Part shown: positions 21,126-32,732 of the stretch, piece after piece
How positions within the stretch are numbered: position 1 is the stretch's first letter
Layout of the letters: the number at the start of each line of letters is the position of its first letter
Assembly (NCBI GenBank): GCA_037903475.1
Contig: JBAJFG010000188.1
Span: 1,811,501 to 1,875,500, forward strand
Reading direction: 5' to 3'
DNA: 64,000 nucleotides
From: Ancylostoma caninum
Lineage: Eukaryota; Nematoda; Chromadorea; Rhabditida; Ancylostomatidae
Notes under the pieces: model-generated
What the model was told of the DNA's origin: nothing
Database searches by the model: none
The model's input: only the letters and a program-made list of their open reading frames with translations
Program-made: the position numbers and the translations under genes

Positions 21126-21293
21126 TACAGGGTGTTTTTCCGGGAGTAAAATCGGTGCAATTGCGGACCCAGTACAAAGGCTACGTGCGAATTGCTGGAA
21201 CCTCCGCTCTCACGTGGTCTTTCGACTGAGAATTTGATCTATTGGAATGGATCAGATCGCGCGCGATGTTTACTCCTGGAAAAACACAATGTA
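21126..21293. mobile_element. TA-flanked MITE, 168 bp
   Basis: The terminal inverted repeats are about 24 bp: ACAGGGTGTTTTTCCGGGAG on the left and the complement of its near copy at ACTCCTGGAAAAACACAAT on the right, with TA at both ends. Size and target fit a Tc1/mariner-type MITE. Confidence 0.78.
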
Positions 21294-23085
21294 TTTTCAC
21301 CTGCAGCGCTTTTCATGCTCTCAACTTCTCCTCAGGGCAAACATCGTGATTGGTTGTTGACTAGCGCGCATTGTGAGAAAAGTGGTGGTCACCAGTTGTG
21401 ACCAAGAGCTTTCACTGCGTCTTCCCCACACTCGATAGGTTGCCACTATCCATTTTGAGTCATACCGGAATTACGTTCTCTACATTTTGAGGAAGTCTTA
21501 CCCGTCGTGAATGTTCTTGTCCACCTCCTCACACTATATAGACCTTCTACACGCAGAGTAGATTGTCGTACACTAGGAGAGGGTTTTCTCTCGCTTTCCT
21601 TAATATTTATTAGAAAAAAAGTCTTATCTGAGCCATTTTCACTTAATCTGACCAGTACCGATATAAAAAACTTTCTCGCAAAAAATAAATGAAAATCGAC
21701 GAGAGGCTCCCAAATTAAATCGCTCTGAGAAGCCAGTGGTTGTTCTCTGCAAAACTTATTTTTGTCCTGAGATGTACAGGTCTGTTGATCTTGCAGTTTC
21801 AGTAAAAGAAGAAAAAAATCGTGTAACCTTCACACACCGTCGTACGCAAATATCAACGAATTAACTGTTGTAAACGAGAGGTTCGTTTGTGACAACCTGC
21901 ACCACCGGTCGTGCAAACGCATGCTTGAGCGAACGCGCGTGTTCTAACATTCGGGCGTTTGGAGCGTCGGCGCACACCGTTTCTCGCGGCATGGCATCTG
22001 CCGGAACAAACGCAAAAGGGTTCGATGTCGGGGGTCCTTTCGAACTTAGTTTTTTTTTTTTTTCGAAAAAGGGTCCTTTCGAATTTAGTCATTATTTGAT
22101 GCCTTCCACTCCTTCCATATGAAAGCCGCAACGAAACTACCATTTTGAATCCTACTGAAATATGAATCGCATCACCGCGAGCGACTTTCAAATCGAGGGC
22201 TCAATATGAGATGTAATGCCTGAGCGCAAACCTCTAACTAACACCGAAATCATAGCGATATCTTAGTTCTTGTGAAGTTTCTAATGAAACTCTAATGAGT
22301 ACCTGAAACTCACACATTGAATTGATCCTTCCAGTCTGGTTTTTGCATGTTTTTTGGAGGAATGAACCGGTAGCGCGCCGTTTCCAGCAAGTCAAATTCT
22401 TCGAAAAGGAATTCCTCGTAGTGTTTCCTGTTTCAAAGCATGTTTACAGGACTGACAACAATGAGAAAATAATATTGACTTGATGTAAAAGAAATGGCGC
22501 GCTTTTGTGTTGACTTCATTTTCTTCCACAAGTTTAATGAACGGCCACATAGGCAAACAATATAATTCCTTTGCTTTGCGGGACCAATGCTTATTGTATG
22601 AGCAGGTATGTGATATCTTGCGAAGAGAACTCTGCAAACTGAGGAGCGGAGACCAAGAAAAATTTTTTCTCTTGCGATACAAAGGATCATGAAGCTTGGA
22701 AAAAGGACAGAATTACCACAATTTTCCTGAAGAATTGGACCAACTCTCGAAGGCAGATTTTGGTCAAAAGGAAGGGCGCACAAAATGCGCTTTTCAGCTT
22801 CTCTAGCGTTCTTCTAACAGAGTGGTCATAACTTGTTAGAGCAAATAGTGGCAATTGGTATTGCTAAACATGCTCTTTCCAAAAAGCAGCTGGGAAAGAA
22901 GCAATTATTCAGAGTCCCGGACATCACATCTTGACATCATATCTTGACTCCTGTTGATCTTCGGGTATATCGAGCGAGCGCCAGCAATCCTTCCATTTGT
23001 TCCTCTCGCGTGCCAGAGTCGTTCAATGGATTCTTCCCGTTCCAGGGACACGAAGAGTTTTGTATCTTTTCTTGAAGGACTTCGT
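21294..23085. other. No recognised feature
   Basis: About 1.8 kb. Minus-strand open frames near 22392-22783 overlap one another in different frames and have no signature. No element ends were recognised. Confidence 0.5.
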
Positions 23086-23770
<685 letters not shown>

Positions 23771-24071
23771 CAGGTCCAATCCCAGTTTGGTCACTCGGTC
23801 ATTTTTTTACTATTTACGTCCACCACAGCGAACTCGGGGCTATTAAGTCGCTCTAGCTACCGAGCGCGTCCACCGTGTGGCGGATGGTGGTAGGGAGAAA
23901 TCCCCGCGGACCATGAGCGATCCTATTTTGGCCTACGTTTCGCAGGCGGGCGTGGGGGTGGCACCTCACGACCTATAAAATGCTTGCCAGAGAAGGTCGG
24001 CCAAGTGGGAGAGGCGAGTCGGGACCGCCTCTATAAACAAGGTCCCCGCCCCGTGGTATGAGGTTGGCACG

Positions 24072-25208
24072 GTGACCAAAGCAACCTCTTCTTCTTCGTT
24101 TTTCCAGCGTCAGGCCCAGGTTGACAGGCCGGCTGATGGAGACCAGTGTCACATAAATATGATAGGTTCAATGTGGAATAGAGTAAAGGCTAGGACGTCA
24201 CCCGGAAGTGACCTGCAGGAAGCCCGCCCGCCTCCTGTGGTTAAAAAGCGAGGGCTACCGAGGGGCGAACGACCTCGGCTAAAGACGTTGGTTCGGGTCG
24301 GGCCCTTCAACATCGGAACTCTGACCGGTAAGACGAGGGAGATCGCAGATTTCATGAAACGGAGGAGGATTCACGTTCTTTGTCTGCAGGAGACGAGATG
24401 GAAAGGGTCCAAAGCTAGAGAGATCGGAGACGGCATTAAGCTGTTCTATCACGGACTTGAGACAAGAAGGAACGGGGTGGCAATAGCAATATGTGGGCCC
24501 CTAAAAGAACATGTTTCGTCTGTGAATCGTATTAGCGACAGGATAATTTCCCTTCGTATCGCTACCGAGGACGGCTTCTGGACAGTGGTGTCCGTATATG
24601 CTCCGCAGTGTGGCTGTACTGAGGCGGATAAGGTGGCCTTCTACGATGAGCTCGACGACGTCATTAGAAGCGCTCCTGAAAGTGACTACGTGACGATTGC
24701 AGGAGATTTCAATGGTCATGTAGGGCAGGATAGAAAGGGCTTCGAACGAGTACACGGAGGAAGAGGGTTTGGAAGGAGAAATCCGGAAGGTGAGAGGATC
24801 ATTGAGCTGGCTGAAGCTCATGACCTTGCAATTGCTAGCACTTTCTTCATAAAGAGGGAGTCCCAGAAGGTCACATATTGCAGCGGAGGTCGGCAAAGTG
24901 AAATCGACCACATCCTTGTGAGAAGGCACTCTCTGAAAACGATCAAGAATGTGAAGGCTATCCCGGGAGAAGAAATTGCAGGACAGCATCGACCATTGCT
25001 AGCGGATGTATGCATGACCTTGCCTAAGCAAACTAAAGCTAGAGTAGAGCCACGCATCCGGTGGTGGAAGTTGGCAGATGGAACGCAGAAGACATTGCGG
25101 GATTCTAGCTGTCGGTTTGCCGGATCCCTGCGGTTCCATAGACTCTGTATGGGCCAGCGCAGCAAATACTATCCTGACGTGCGCAAGGGATACATTAGGC
25201 GAAACTAG
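24072..25208 (+). CDS. RTE apurinic-type endonuclease segment
   Basis: The 378-codon frame encodes the endonuclease half of the RTE polyprotein. Visible motifs are FNIGTLTGK near residue 80, QETRW near 105, GDFNGHVG near 210, SEIDHILV near 275 and QHRPLLAD near 303, which supply the catalytic residues of the exonuclease-endonuclease-phosphatase fold. RIRWWKLADG follows at the usual place before the RT. After about 25090 the frame is not coding (SSCRFAGSLRFHR) and the RT frame takes over, so a one-base indel has broken the original continuous ORF. The first Met was chosen for lack of a better start. Confidence 0.85.
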   Translation: MTKATSSSSFFQRQAQVDRPADGDQCHINMIGSMWNRVKARTSPGSDLQEARPPPVVKKRGLPRGERPRLKTLVRVGPFNIGTLTGKTREIADFMKRRRIHVLCLQETRWKGSKAREIGDGIKLFYHGLETRRNGVAIAICGPLKEHVSSVNRISDRIISLRIATEDGFWTVVSVYAPQCGCTEADKVAFYDELDDVIRSAPESDYVTIAGDFNGHVGQDRKGFERVHGGRGFGRRNPEGERIIELAEAHDLAIASTFFIKRESQKVTYCSGGRQSEIDHILVRRHSLKTIKNVKAIPGEEIAGQHRPLLADVCMTLPKQTKARVEPRIRWWKLADGTQKTLRDSSCRFAGSLRFHRLCMGQRSKYYPDVRKGYIRRN

Positions 25209-27114
25209 AGGTGGAAGGAGAGGAGATAAGGCAACTTGGTTCTGGAATGAAGATCTGCAGAAGATTGTTAAGGCCAAGAAGGATGCTTACAAAGCCTGGC
25301 AGAAGACCAAATCGCTCTCGGCACTGATGGAGTACAAATTGAGAAAGAAGGAGGCGAAGGCTGCAGTAGCTCGTGCAAAAAACGCTGCGATGGACGACCT
25401 CTACGATAAGCTGGAGAGCCCACAGGCTGAAAAGCACGTATTCCGGCTAGCGAAAGCGCGTCACAGAGCATCCCTAGATGTGACTGAGATCAGAGCTGTT
25501 AAGAGCGAAGCTGGGGAAGTCTTGAGAGATCCTGTGGCAGTCAAGGAGCGTTGGAGAGCCTATTTTGCACAGCTCTTGAACAAGGAGTTCCCAAGAAAGG
25601 AAAAGATTCCCGCGGAACCAGTAGCTGCACCGACGCAGCCTTGGACAATTGAGGAGGTGAGAAAGGCCATCAAGAAAATGAAGGTTGGCAAAGCTTCAGG
25701 TCCAGACGGCATCCCAGTGGAAGCATGGAGGTCACTCGGCGAACCAGGCCTTCAGTGGCTGACCAAGTTTTTCAATAACATCACTAGGTCAGCAAAAATT
25801 CCAGAAGCGTGGAGGGACAGCATCATAGTGCCGATCTTCAAAAGGAAAGGTGATGTGATGGACCGTGCGAACTATAGAGGTATCAAGCTCATCGCTCATA
25901 CGATGAAGATCTACGAACGTCTTCTGGATGTGAGGCTGAGAGACATGGTGGAAATTGCACAGGATCAATTTGGATTCGTCGCAGAGCGATCGACAGTTGA
26001 CGCCATCTTTATCGCCCGTCAAGTGATGGAAAAGTACCGCGAAAAAAACAAACCATGCCATATCGCATTTCTGGACCTGGAGAAAGCATATGACAGGTTG
26101 CCGCGTGCAGTGCTTTGGGAGGTGATGAGAGAACGAGGCATCCCGGAATACATGGTGAGGGCAGTCCAAGTCATGTATGATGGATCGACGGCAAGGGTGC
26201 GCACTTCACAAGGCACAACATCAAAGTTCGATATAACAGTGGGGGTGCACCAAGGTTCAGCATTGAGCCCGTTCCTCTTTATTATGACACTTGACACAGT
26301 GGTAAAGCATCTCCTGGAAGGTCCGCCATACACACTGCTCTATGCGGACGATGTTGCTCTAATTGCAGATTCGAGAGCAGAACTTCAGCTCAAGATCCAG
26401 AAGTGGCAATCAGCACTTGCAGACGCCGGTCTGAGGTTGAATTTGAAGAAAACCGAGGTCATGAGCAGTACACAGGAAGAGGACGTCGTTTCAGACGCAA
26501 ACGGTATTGCTTTTACACAGGCCAAGGAATTCCAGTTTTTGGGTAGCGTCTTGAGTGCTGATGGAACGGTGGATGCGGCAGTTAGAGGACGGATTGCCTG
26601 CGCGTGGTTGAAATGGAGGGAATCAACCGGAATCCTCTGCGATCGAAGGTGCTCGAGGGTGTTGAAAGGGAAGATCTACCGCACTGTTGTGAGGCTGGCA
26701 ATGATGTACGGCGGTGAGTGTTGGCCGCTGTCGAAGACCCACGAACGAATGTTGAACACGGCCGAGATGCGAATGCTCAGATGGGCGTGTGGACTTACGC
26801 GATATGATAAGGTGCGTAACGAAGACATCAGAACAATGATGCAGACGGCGCCCATACAGCTGAAAATGCGTGCACAGCGGTTGCGATGGTTTGGTCATGT
26901 CATGAGAAGATCACTGCAACACCCTACCCGGCAGGCTCTGGAAATGGAAGTTACCGGCAAGCGTCCCAGAGGCGCACCGAAAAAACGATGGAAGGACGCC
27001 GTAGGCAAGGATATGAAAGAAGTTGGAGTCACCAAGGATGACGCTCAGGATCGCGATCTATGGCGAAGGAGAACCAAAATAGCGGACCCCGCGAATGCGC
27101 GGGACAGACGCTGA
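25078..27114 (+). CDS. RTE reverse transcriptase segment
   Basis: This is the RT half of the element. Motifs include GKASGPDGIPVEAW near residue 205, FLDLEKAYDRLP near 330 (first catalytic Asp), GVHQGSALSPFLF near 389 and LLYADDV near 421 (catalytic Asp pair). The thumb and C-terminal region contain YGGECWPLSKTHERMLNTAE and RWFGHVMRR. The stop lies just before the simple-repeat tail. True coding probably begins near 25100 (LPDPCGSIDSVWAS); the first codons of this frame are out of the ancestral frame. No internal stops are seen, so the RT itself appears intact. Confidence 0.87.
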   Translation: MERRRHCGILAVGLPDPCGSIDSVWASAANTILTCARDTLGETRGGRRGDKATWFWNEDLQKIVKAKKDAYKAWQKTKSLSALMEYKLRKKEAKAAVARAKNAAMDDLYDKLESPQAEKHVFRLAKARHRASLDVTEIRAVKSEAGEVLRDPVAVKERWRAYFAQLLNKEFPRKEKIPAEPVAAPTQPWTIEEVRKAIKKMKVGKASGPDGIPVEAWRSLGEPGLQWLTKFFNNITRSAKIPEAWRDSIIVPIFKRKGDVMDRANYRGIKLIAHTMKIYERLLDVRLRDMVEIAQDQFGFVAERSTVDAIFIARQVMEKYREKNKPCHIAFLDLEKAYDRLPRAVLWEVMRERGIPEYMVRAVQVMYDGSTARVRTSQGTTSKFDITVGVHQGSALSPFLFIMTLDTVVKHLLEGPPYTLLYADDVALIADSRAELQLKIQKWQSALADAGLRLNLKKTEVMSSTQEEDVVSDANGIAFTQAKEFQFLGSVLSADGTVDAAVRGRIACAWLKWRESTGILCDRRCSRVLKGKIYRTVVRLAMMYGGECWPLSKTHERMLNTAEMRMLRWACGLTRYDKVRNEDIRTMMQTAPIQLKMRAQRLRWFGHVMRRSLQHPTRQALEMEVTGKRPRGAPKKRWKDAVGKDMKEVGVTKDDAQDRDLWRRRTKIADPANARDRR

Positions 27115-27221
27115 GGAGAAGAAGGAGAAGAAGAAGACAGCGAACCGAAATGAGTTACCACAAATTGTTGGGAAGGGACGATCAGGGTGGTCGGTCTTAA
27201 TAAGAAGTTAACATCATGACT

Positions 27222-28542
27222 TATAATAACGAGCTTAGTCTGTTTTCATGTCTGTCTGTATGTAAGTATGTATGTGTGTCAGACCGTTACGAAATTCTAC
27301 GATTGGTCAGTGATCGTGATTGTGAGATCATATAAAAGCCTAGGAATGGGTGTGGTATGGTTGAGTGGGGTTGGGATGAGATCGAGGAGAAGGTTGGAGA
27401 ATGTGCAACGGGTCCGTCAATGGAGTCAATACAGAAGGGCTGCGCCGGCGCCCAGAAGTGGGGGAGATGGGTTCACAACTGTGATAAGGGTGCGCCGGCA
27501 CCCAGATGTGGGGGAGAAGGGTCCACCACTGTGATAAGGGTGCGCCGGCGCGCAGAAATGGGGGAGACGGGCCCACCACTGTGATGAGAGTGCGCCGGCG
27601 CCCAGAAGTGGGGGAGATGAGTCCACCACTGTGATAAGGGTGCGCCGGCACCCAGATGTGGGGGAGATGGGTCCACCACTGTGATAAGGGTGCGCCGGCG
27701 CGCCCAGAAGTGAGGGAGATGGGTCCACCACTGTGATAAGGGTGCGCCGGCGCGCAGAAATGGGGGAGATGAGTCCACCACTGTGATAAGGGTCCACCAC
27801 TGTGATAAGGGTGCGCCGGCGCCCAGAAGTGGGGGAGACGGGTCCACCACTGTGATAAGGGTGTGCAGGCGCCCAGAATTGGGGGAGACGGGTCAACCAC
27901 TGTGATAAGGGTCCACCACTGTGATAAGGGTGCGCCCGCGCGCAGAAGTGGGGAGATGGGGCCACCACTGTGATAAGGGTGCGCCGGCGCCCAAAGGTGG
28001 GGAAATGCATGACGGTCCAGCGTTGTGATAAGGGCGCCCGCGTCCAGAAAAGGAAGTTCATCACGGCCTAGGTAAATTTCTCCATAAATGGTGCCCTGGC
28101 AACCGTTCCGGCTATTCCTTCTATCTATGTGACCTAGGTGCACGCTATTCCTATCCGTATTCCCCTCCTCATTCCAGTCCATTTGTATCTGAATCGACCC
28201 CACCCTTCACTCTGTTTTTATACATAGGCAGACCCTTATCACTTGAGTTATTACAACAACCTGCTAGAGATAGATTATTTCAAGGGAGCATTTCCAGTGA
28301 ATCGGCCACGTCCAATTAACAACGGCTACTAGGGCCAATTAAAAGAAATTACTTCTCCCACGTGGAGGAAGGCTATCGCTCACGCAATCGAGAGCTTTCC
28401 AAAAGTCGATGAACTTACTCGGGAGGATACAGGATCTACAAAATCTGTCCACCTTTTTTTCTGCATCGTATGCGGAGTATGCGAGCGAAGCGGGCATCAG
28501 TAGAAGTCTGGAAGTCCGACGTTAGCCGGACGGCCAGACTGG
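27222..28542 (+). mobile_element. HINE (Helentron-like) element, family 1, full length
   Basis: The 5' end TATAATAACGAGCTTAGTCT is followed by a TCTGTCTGTATG microsatellite and the ACCGTTACGAAATTCTAC block. About ten or more units of a 50-bp minisatellite (27436-28040) have GTGATAAGGGTGCGCCGGCG cores and exact 50-bp spacing over most of the array. The 3' part carries GCGAGCGAAGCGGGC and the bipartite hairpin (28505-28540), ends in CTGG and is followed by T. The CR1-like RT begins at the next base. Long open frames on the minus strand inside the array are repeat artefacts. Confidence 0.84.
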
Positions 28543-30935
28543 TAAACAATAATAACATAACAGAAATTGACTGGGTCACTATTTTGAGCAGTACCAGTTC
28601 AGCTGATGAGTGTTATGCAAAATTCACTCGAATTTGCTACGACCTCATTCAAGATCACATTCCGCTTGTTCGGCATCGCTTGGACAAAAGAACATATTCC
28701 ACATTGCCCAGAAATATCCGCTACTTAAGATCCAAAGTTGGATACTACTATAAGAATATAAACAAATATGGCCGTGCAGTTTACGAGAAGTTTGCTCGCA
28801 GACTGAAACGGAAATTGACGCATTTAGCCGCTCTTGAAGAGGAACATATAGCTAACTCAAAAAATCCGAAAAAATTCTTCAAATAGCACAACGCCAAACT
28901 CAAACTTTCAGTGGATATTCCTAACTTGAAACATGGAGGGAATGATATTGAAGTAGACTCACAAAAAGCTGATCTCTTTGCTGATTACTTTGAGAGCGTT
29001 TACAAAAATCCCATCAGAACTGACGCGAAACTTGACATCACTATTGAAAACGTCCTTAATTGGGTAGATATCTCCAGCGGAACGGTTTACCGCATTCTCT
29101 GCAAGTTACCTAATAGATGCTCCACGTCACCGGATAACATACCATACTACTTCCTCAAGCATGCAGCGCTGGGCTTGTCTACTCCTCTCACAGTAATGTT
29201 CAATAAATTTCTGCTACTCGGCGATGTCCCAAACATTTGGAGGCTGGGGCTTGTACGCCCTATTCATAAAAAAGGTGCCCGAGATAAGGTAGAAAATTAC
29301 AGGCCGGTTTGTCTCACATGTTCAATAAGTAAGGTTATGGAACGACTAATCTGTATGGCCATGACGGAGTTCCTTTCGGCAAACGGCCTACTTTCAAATG
29401 TTCAGCATGGATTTCTGAGACGTAGATCTACGACGTCAGCTCTAATCACTACGATACCAGTTTGGCAAAGGGAAATAGACAGAGGAAATTTTGTGTCTGC
29501 TTGTTTCATAGACTACAGAAAAGCATTTGACTCAATATCAATTCCGCTACCGCTAGGGAAGATCCAATTCTTCGGAATAGCTGGCCGCCTTTACGATTTC
29601 TTGAAGTCCTTTCTTACCAACAGAAGTCAGTCCGTTATGATCAATAGTGATAGGTCTCGAACGTACTCTACTCCCAGTACCTCAGGGAACATGCCTAGGA
29701 CCTCTTCTTTTCCTGATGTACATAAACGACCTACCCCTAGCACTACCTCCCGATTCCTTTTGTGCAATTTTCGCCGATGATTGCAAAGTCTACACCATAA
29801 ACGACGCCTTTAAACTTCAAACAGCACTTAATGCCTTAGCCGAATGGTCGCAATTTTGGAAGCTGGACATTTCAACTGAAAAGACGTTCATCATGAAAAT
29901 AGGAAAAAATCATCCTGATGTGCCTTTCTCAATTAACGGCGCCGTGCTTAAAGAGACGAAAACTATTCGTGATCTGGGATTAATATATACAGATACGTTA
30001 GACTTCACTACCTATATCTCCGATGTTGTTGCCAAAGCGAAATGTCGCAGTAGTTTCATTCTAAAAGCCTTTAAAACACGAAATCCAACCACCCTGTTTA
30101 AGCCGTTTACAACATACGTTAGACCGCTGTTAGAATATTGTTCGCCTATATGGTCTCCAATACGAGTTTCTCAAATTGACGAAATCGAAAGTGTTCAAAA
30201 ATCGTTCACCTATCGATGTTTCGCAAGAAAAACATGTTCCAGACCCCCTACGACGTACGTCTTAAGAAACTGAATGCTCTTTCCCTCAGAGATCGTAGAC
30301 TGATTATAGATTTGTCATTCATGTATAAGCTAACGACCGGTGAAGTAGACCTAGCCATCTCTGATCTTTTCGAAATTTCCCCGTTCAAAGACTTCACGAG
30401 AGGCCACCCTTTCAAAGTTCGGCCGTTCAGGAGCAATTGTAGTGCCTATGACAAATCATTTGCTTGCAGAGTCCAGTCACTGTGGAATAGTCTGGATCCG
30501 AAACTGTTTAAGTACAGGAGAGCAGCTACATTCCAGCAACACCTAATCGAGCATCTACGATTGCGAAATATGTTGGACAAGCGTTGAAATTAGACTGAAA
30601 GATTCTCTTCTCTGCGTTTTTTTGCTCATATCTCGATAAAACCGCTTTTACCTTCATTATCCAATGTCTTACTTGCTATTCACAGTGTTTCCCTTCTCTA
30701 GAAGTGCTACATCCTTTCCAACTCCGGGGTAATTGGCCAGCTAACCTCAGCCCGTAGGTTCGCTGGTTTTATCTTTTAGGTTTTGGGGTTATGTTGTAGC
30801 ACTTTTTGAGGAGAGAAGCAATTCTCTGTCATCCTGTGTGTTTTGCGGCTGTGATTGCGCCGTGTCAATCTATATCAGCCAGCGTATGTCTAATTTTTAT
30901 ATCCCGTGATTGACTAAATAATAAATAAATAAACA
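28543..30935 (+). pseudogene. CR1/Jockey-like LINE, 5'-truncated, decayed RT
   Basis: The reverse transcriptase of a LINE lacks the endonuclease. Readable motifs are STSPDNIPYYFLKH, VRPIHKKGARDKVENYRPV, LLSNVQHGFLRRRSTTSAL, FIDYRKAFDSI (first Asp), VPQGTCLGPLLFLMYINDLP and AIFADDCKVY (FADD instead of YADD). There is an in-frame TAG at 28884-28886 and frameshifts near 29650-29710 and 30200-30230, so it is dead. The 3' UTR ends in an AATAA-type tail (about 30919-30933), as in CR1-group elements. Coding similarity begins immediately after the HINE 3' terminus. Confidence 0.85.
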
Positions 30936-31095
30936 TGTCTGAACATGACAAAAGTGGCCCGAAACACCTGTGAATCAACGTAAAAATTAAAATTTGCCAC
31001 ATTTTCGTACGTAACGCAATGCGCTGGACACGGTGGTGTGGTTATTTTCCGTTTTTGATGGTTGGTTCAAGTGCACTTACGCACAACAGAATTAT
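30933..31095 (-). mobile_element. HINE-like family 2, 5' fragment
   Basis: Minus-strand blocks ACATGTCTGAACATGAC, GTGGCCCGAAACACCTG, AAAATTAAAATTTGCCAC and ATTTTCCGTTTTTGATGG match family 2. It directly follows the AATAA tail of the CR1-like element. Confidence 0.75.
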
Positions 31096-32269
31096 ACGAT
31101 TTTGCAAAAAAAAGAGCGCCATTTCTTTTGCATTTACCTAATATTTGTCAGGACTAATACAACACTCCGAAAACTGGTGATTAAATGTCATCTAACCTCG
31201 GCTCTGTTGTAGTGTTTAGTTCATTGTCGAGTACTACTTCGTAACGGCTACTGCTCTAAAAATCAGAATGTTAAATACACATGAAATGTTCAAAAAAGTA
31301 AGACATTTACACTAACATTGTACACGTCGTTGAATATGGAAAACCACAAATCTTGGCGATCTAATTCAGTTAAGTCATCAGCAGATGTTCTCAAATGATG
31401 TATATGCTATCTCAGCTTGTTTATATTGTATGTATAAAGAAACATAAAGCAGAATAAAATAACTCACATGTGGAAAATGGTTCGCTCTAGTTTTTCTTTC
31501 CCAAAAAAAGTCTCTGTCAAATTTGAAAATCGTAGTCCGCTTTTGGATGCAAACGTGTATGGTTGCTGTGAAAGTACATATTAGAACCCCAGGCCTTCTT
31601 ATAGAAAAAAAAGAAACTGTATTGATTCTCAGTTCGTGGTGTTACTACGGAACGTATTATCGAAGTTCTGTGCTCACTGTTTACCCAACTCTAAGTGCTG
31701 AACGGCACGTACAGCAGATCTCCATTTACAACAAAAAAGCTACGAGGATGAGCCATTCCACTGTCCTCTTATCAAAACCAGCACAACATGGGGAATTTTC
31801 TGCAATCAGACTCAGCCGCACGTTAAAAAAGTACCCAACAAATCTTTGGGAAGAAAAGATGGGAGTACTCTTATGCGCCACGTAGCCCAGACTTAGCGTA
31901 GAACATTTCCAATTCGTCCTGGTCTTGAAACTTTCCTCGCGTACAAAATGCAAAGACTGCGAAAAAAAATTCGCGAATCGGGTAGGGTGAACACTTGTTC
32001 CATTTCACATCGCAGAGATTTCTTCAAGAGATACCCTCGTCTCCTACATTGCTGACGAAGAAGAGTGTTGATGATACGTCTTGAATGATGCATTCTACTA
32101 TCGTTTCTAGGTTCGATCTTCGTTTTGCGCAAAGCAGCGTATCCATAGTTTTTATGAAATAATATTAGAAAAAGGCTACAAGAACATCACTAAACAGAGC
32201 AAGTGGGCAATTGTTCTGTAGCAGTCGCAAGAAAATCCTGACCATAAGAATTTAACAATGCGATGCAGA
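31096..32269. other. No recognised feature
   Basis: About 1.2 kb of AT-rich sequence. The 120-codon open frame at 31523-31885 shows no signature or splice context that I can support. Confidence 0.5.
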
Positions 32270-32725
32270 AGAAGCATCAGAGAGAACAACAACAGCCAAC
32301 TACACCACCTTCACTTCGCTCGTGACATCGTCTTTAGAACACCTAGGATTGATCAAACCGAACCTATGCTGGCCGACTTCGGCGATTCCTGTGGAGAAAT
32401 AGGTCTCCAGTGAATGTGACGAAGGCGATTAGCATGAAGAATGGATGGCTCCCGGATGTCCCACTTTTGCTTAATGAAAAGATCATATGCGAAAGCTTAC
32501 CGAAAACAGTCCGATAGTAGTCGTTCACGATTGAACTCCACGGTACATCAGATGAAATATAAGAGAAAACCTCCGACCCTCTTGCAACAATAGAGCGATA
32601 CTATGCTCTTTTTGCTTCCCGAGCGGGCAGAACCCATCAAGCGTTTTGGCAGAAGGACAAGTGGAAGTATTGCTGGCGCCTGCTCGTTGAATTCAAACAT
32701 CAACGGGGATCAAGATGATCGAGGT
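32270..32725 (+). pseudogene. RTE reverse transcriptase scrap
   Basis: In shifting frames the plus strand encodes DIVFRTPRIDQTEPMLADFG and then VNVTKAISMKNGWLPDVPLL. These resemble the region after the catalytic YADD box of hookworm-type RTE proteins (ADDIVL.TP...qAE.ML..F...CG..GL.LN.tKt.fm.NG). KDKWKYCWRLLVEF near 32660 resembles the C-terminal end. Stops and frameshifts are frequent, so it is an old fragment. Confidence 0.65.
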
Positions 32726-32732
32726 AAGGTTT

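Larger units (their letters stand above)
23780..27140 (+). mobile_element. RTE-type non-LTR retrotransposon, nearly full length
   Basis: It consists of a GC-rich 5' leader (about 23780-24071), an endonuclease segment, a reverse transcriptase segment, a very short 3' UTR and a GAAGAAGGA-type simple-repeat tail (27112-27138). This is the layout of RTE-clade LINEs. All catalytic motifs are readable; one frameshift near 25090-25130 separates the two coding segments. The limits are estimates because no target duplication was identified. The copy looks young compared with every other retroelement here. Confidence 0.85.

Noticed and set aside
27436..28040. CRISPR-like regularly spaced repeats
   Set aside because: Units are head-to-tail with no unique spacers, in eukaryotic repeat DNA; this is a minisatellite.
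27340..28203. Long open frames (up to 287 codons) on the minus strand rich in HPYHSGGP-type repeats
   Set aside because: They coincide with the 50-bp GTGCGCCGGCG minisatellite of a HINE element; overlapping frames are all open and repetitive, so they are artefacts of the array.
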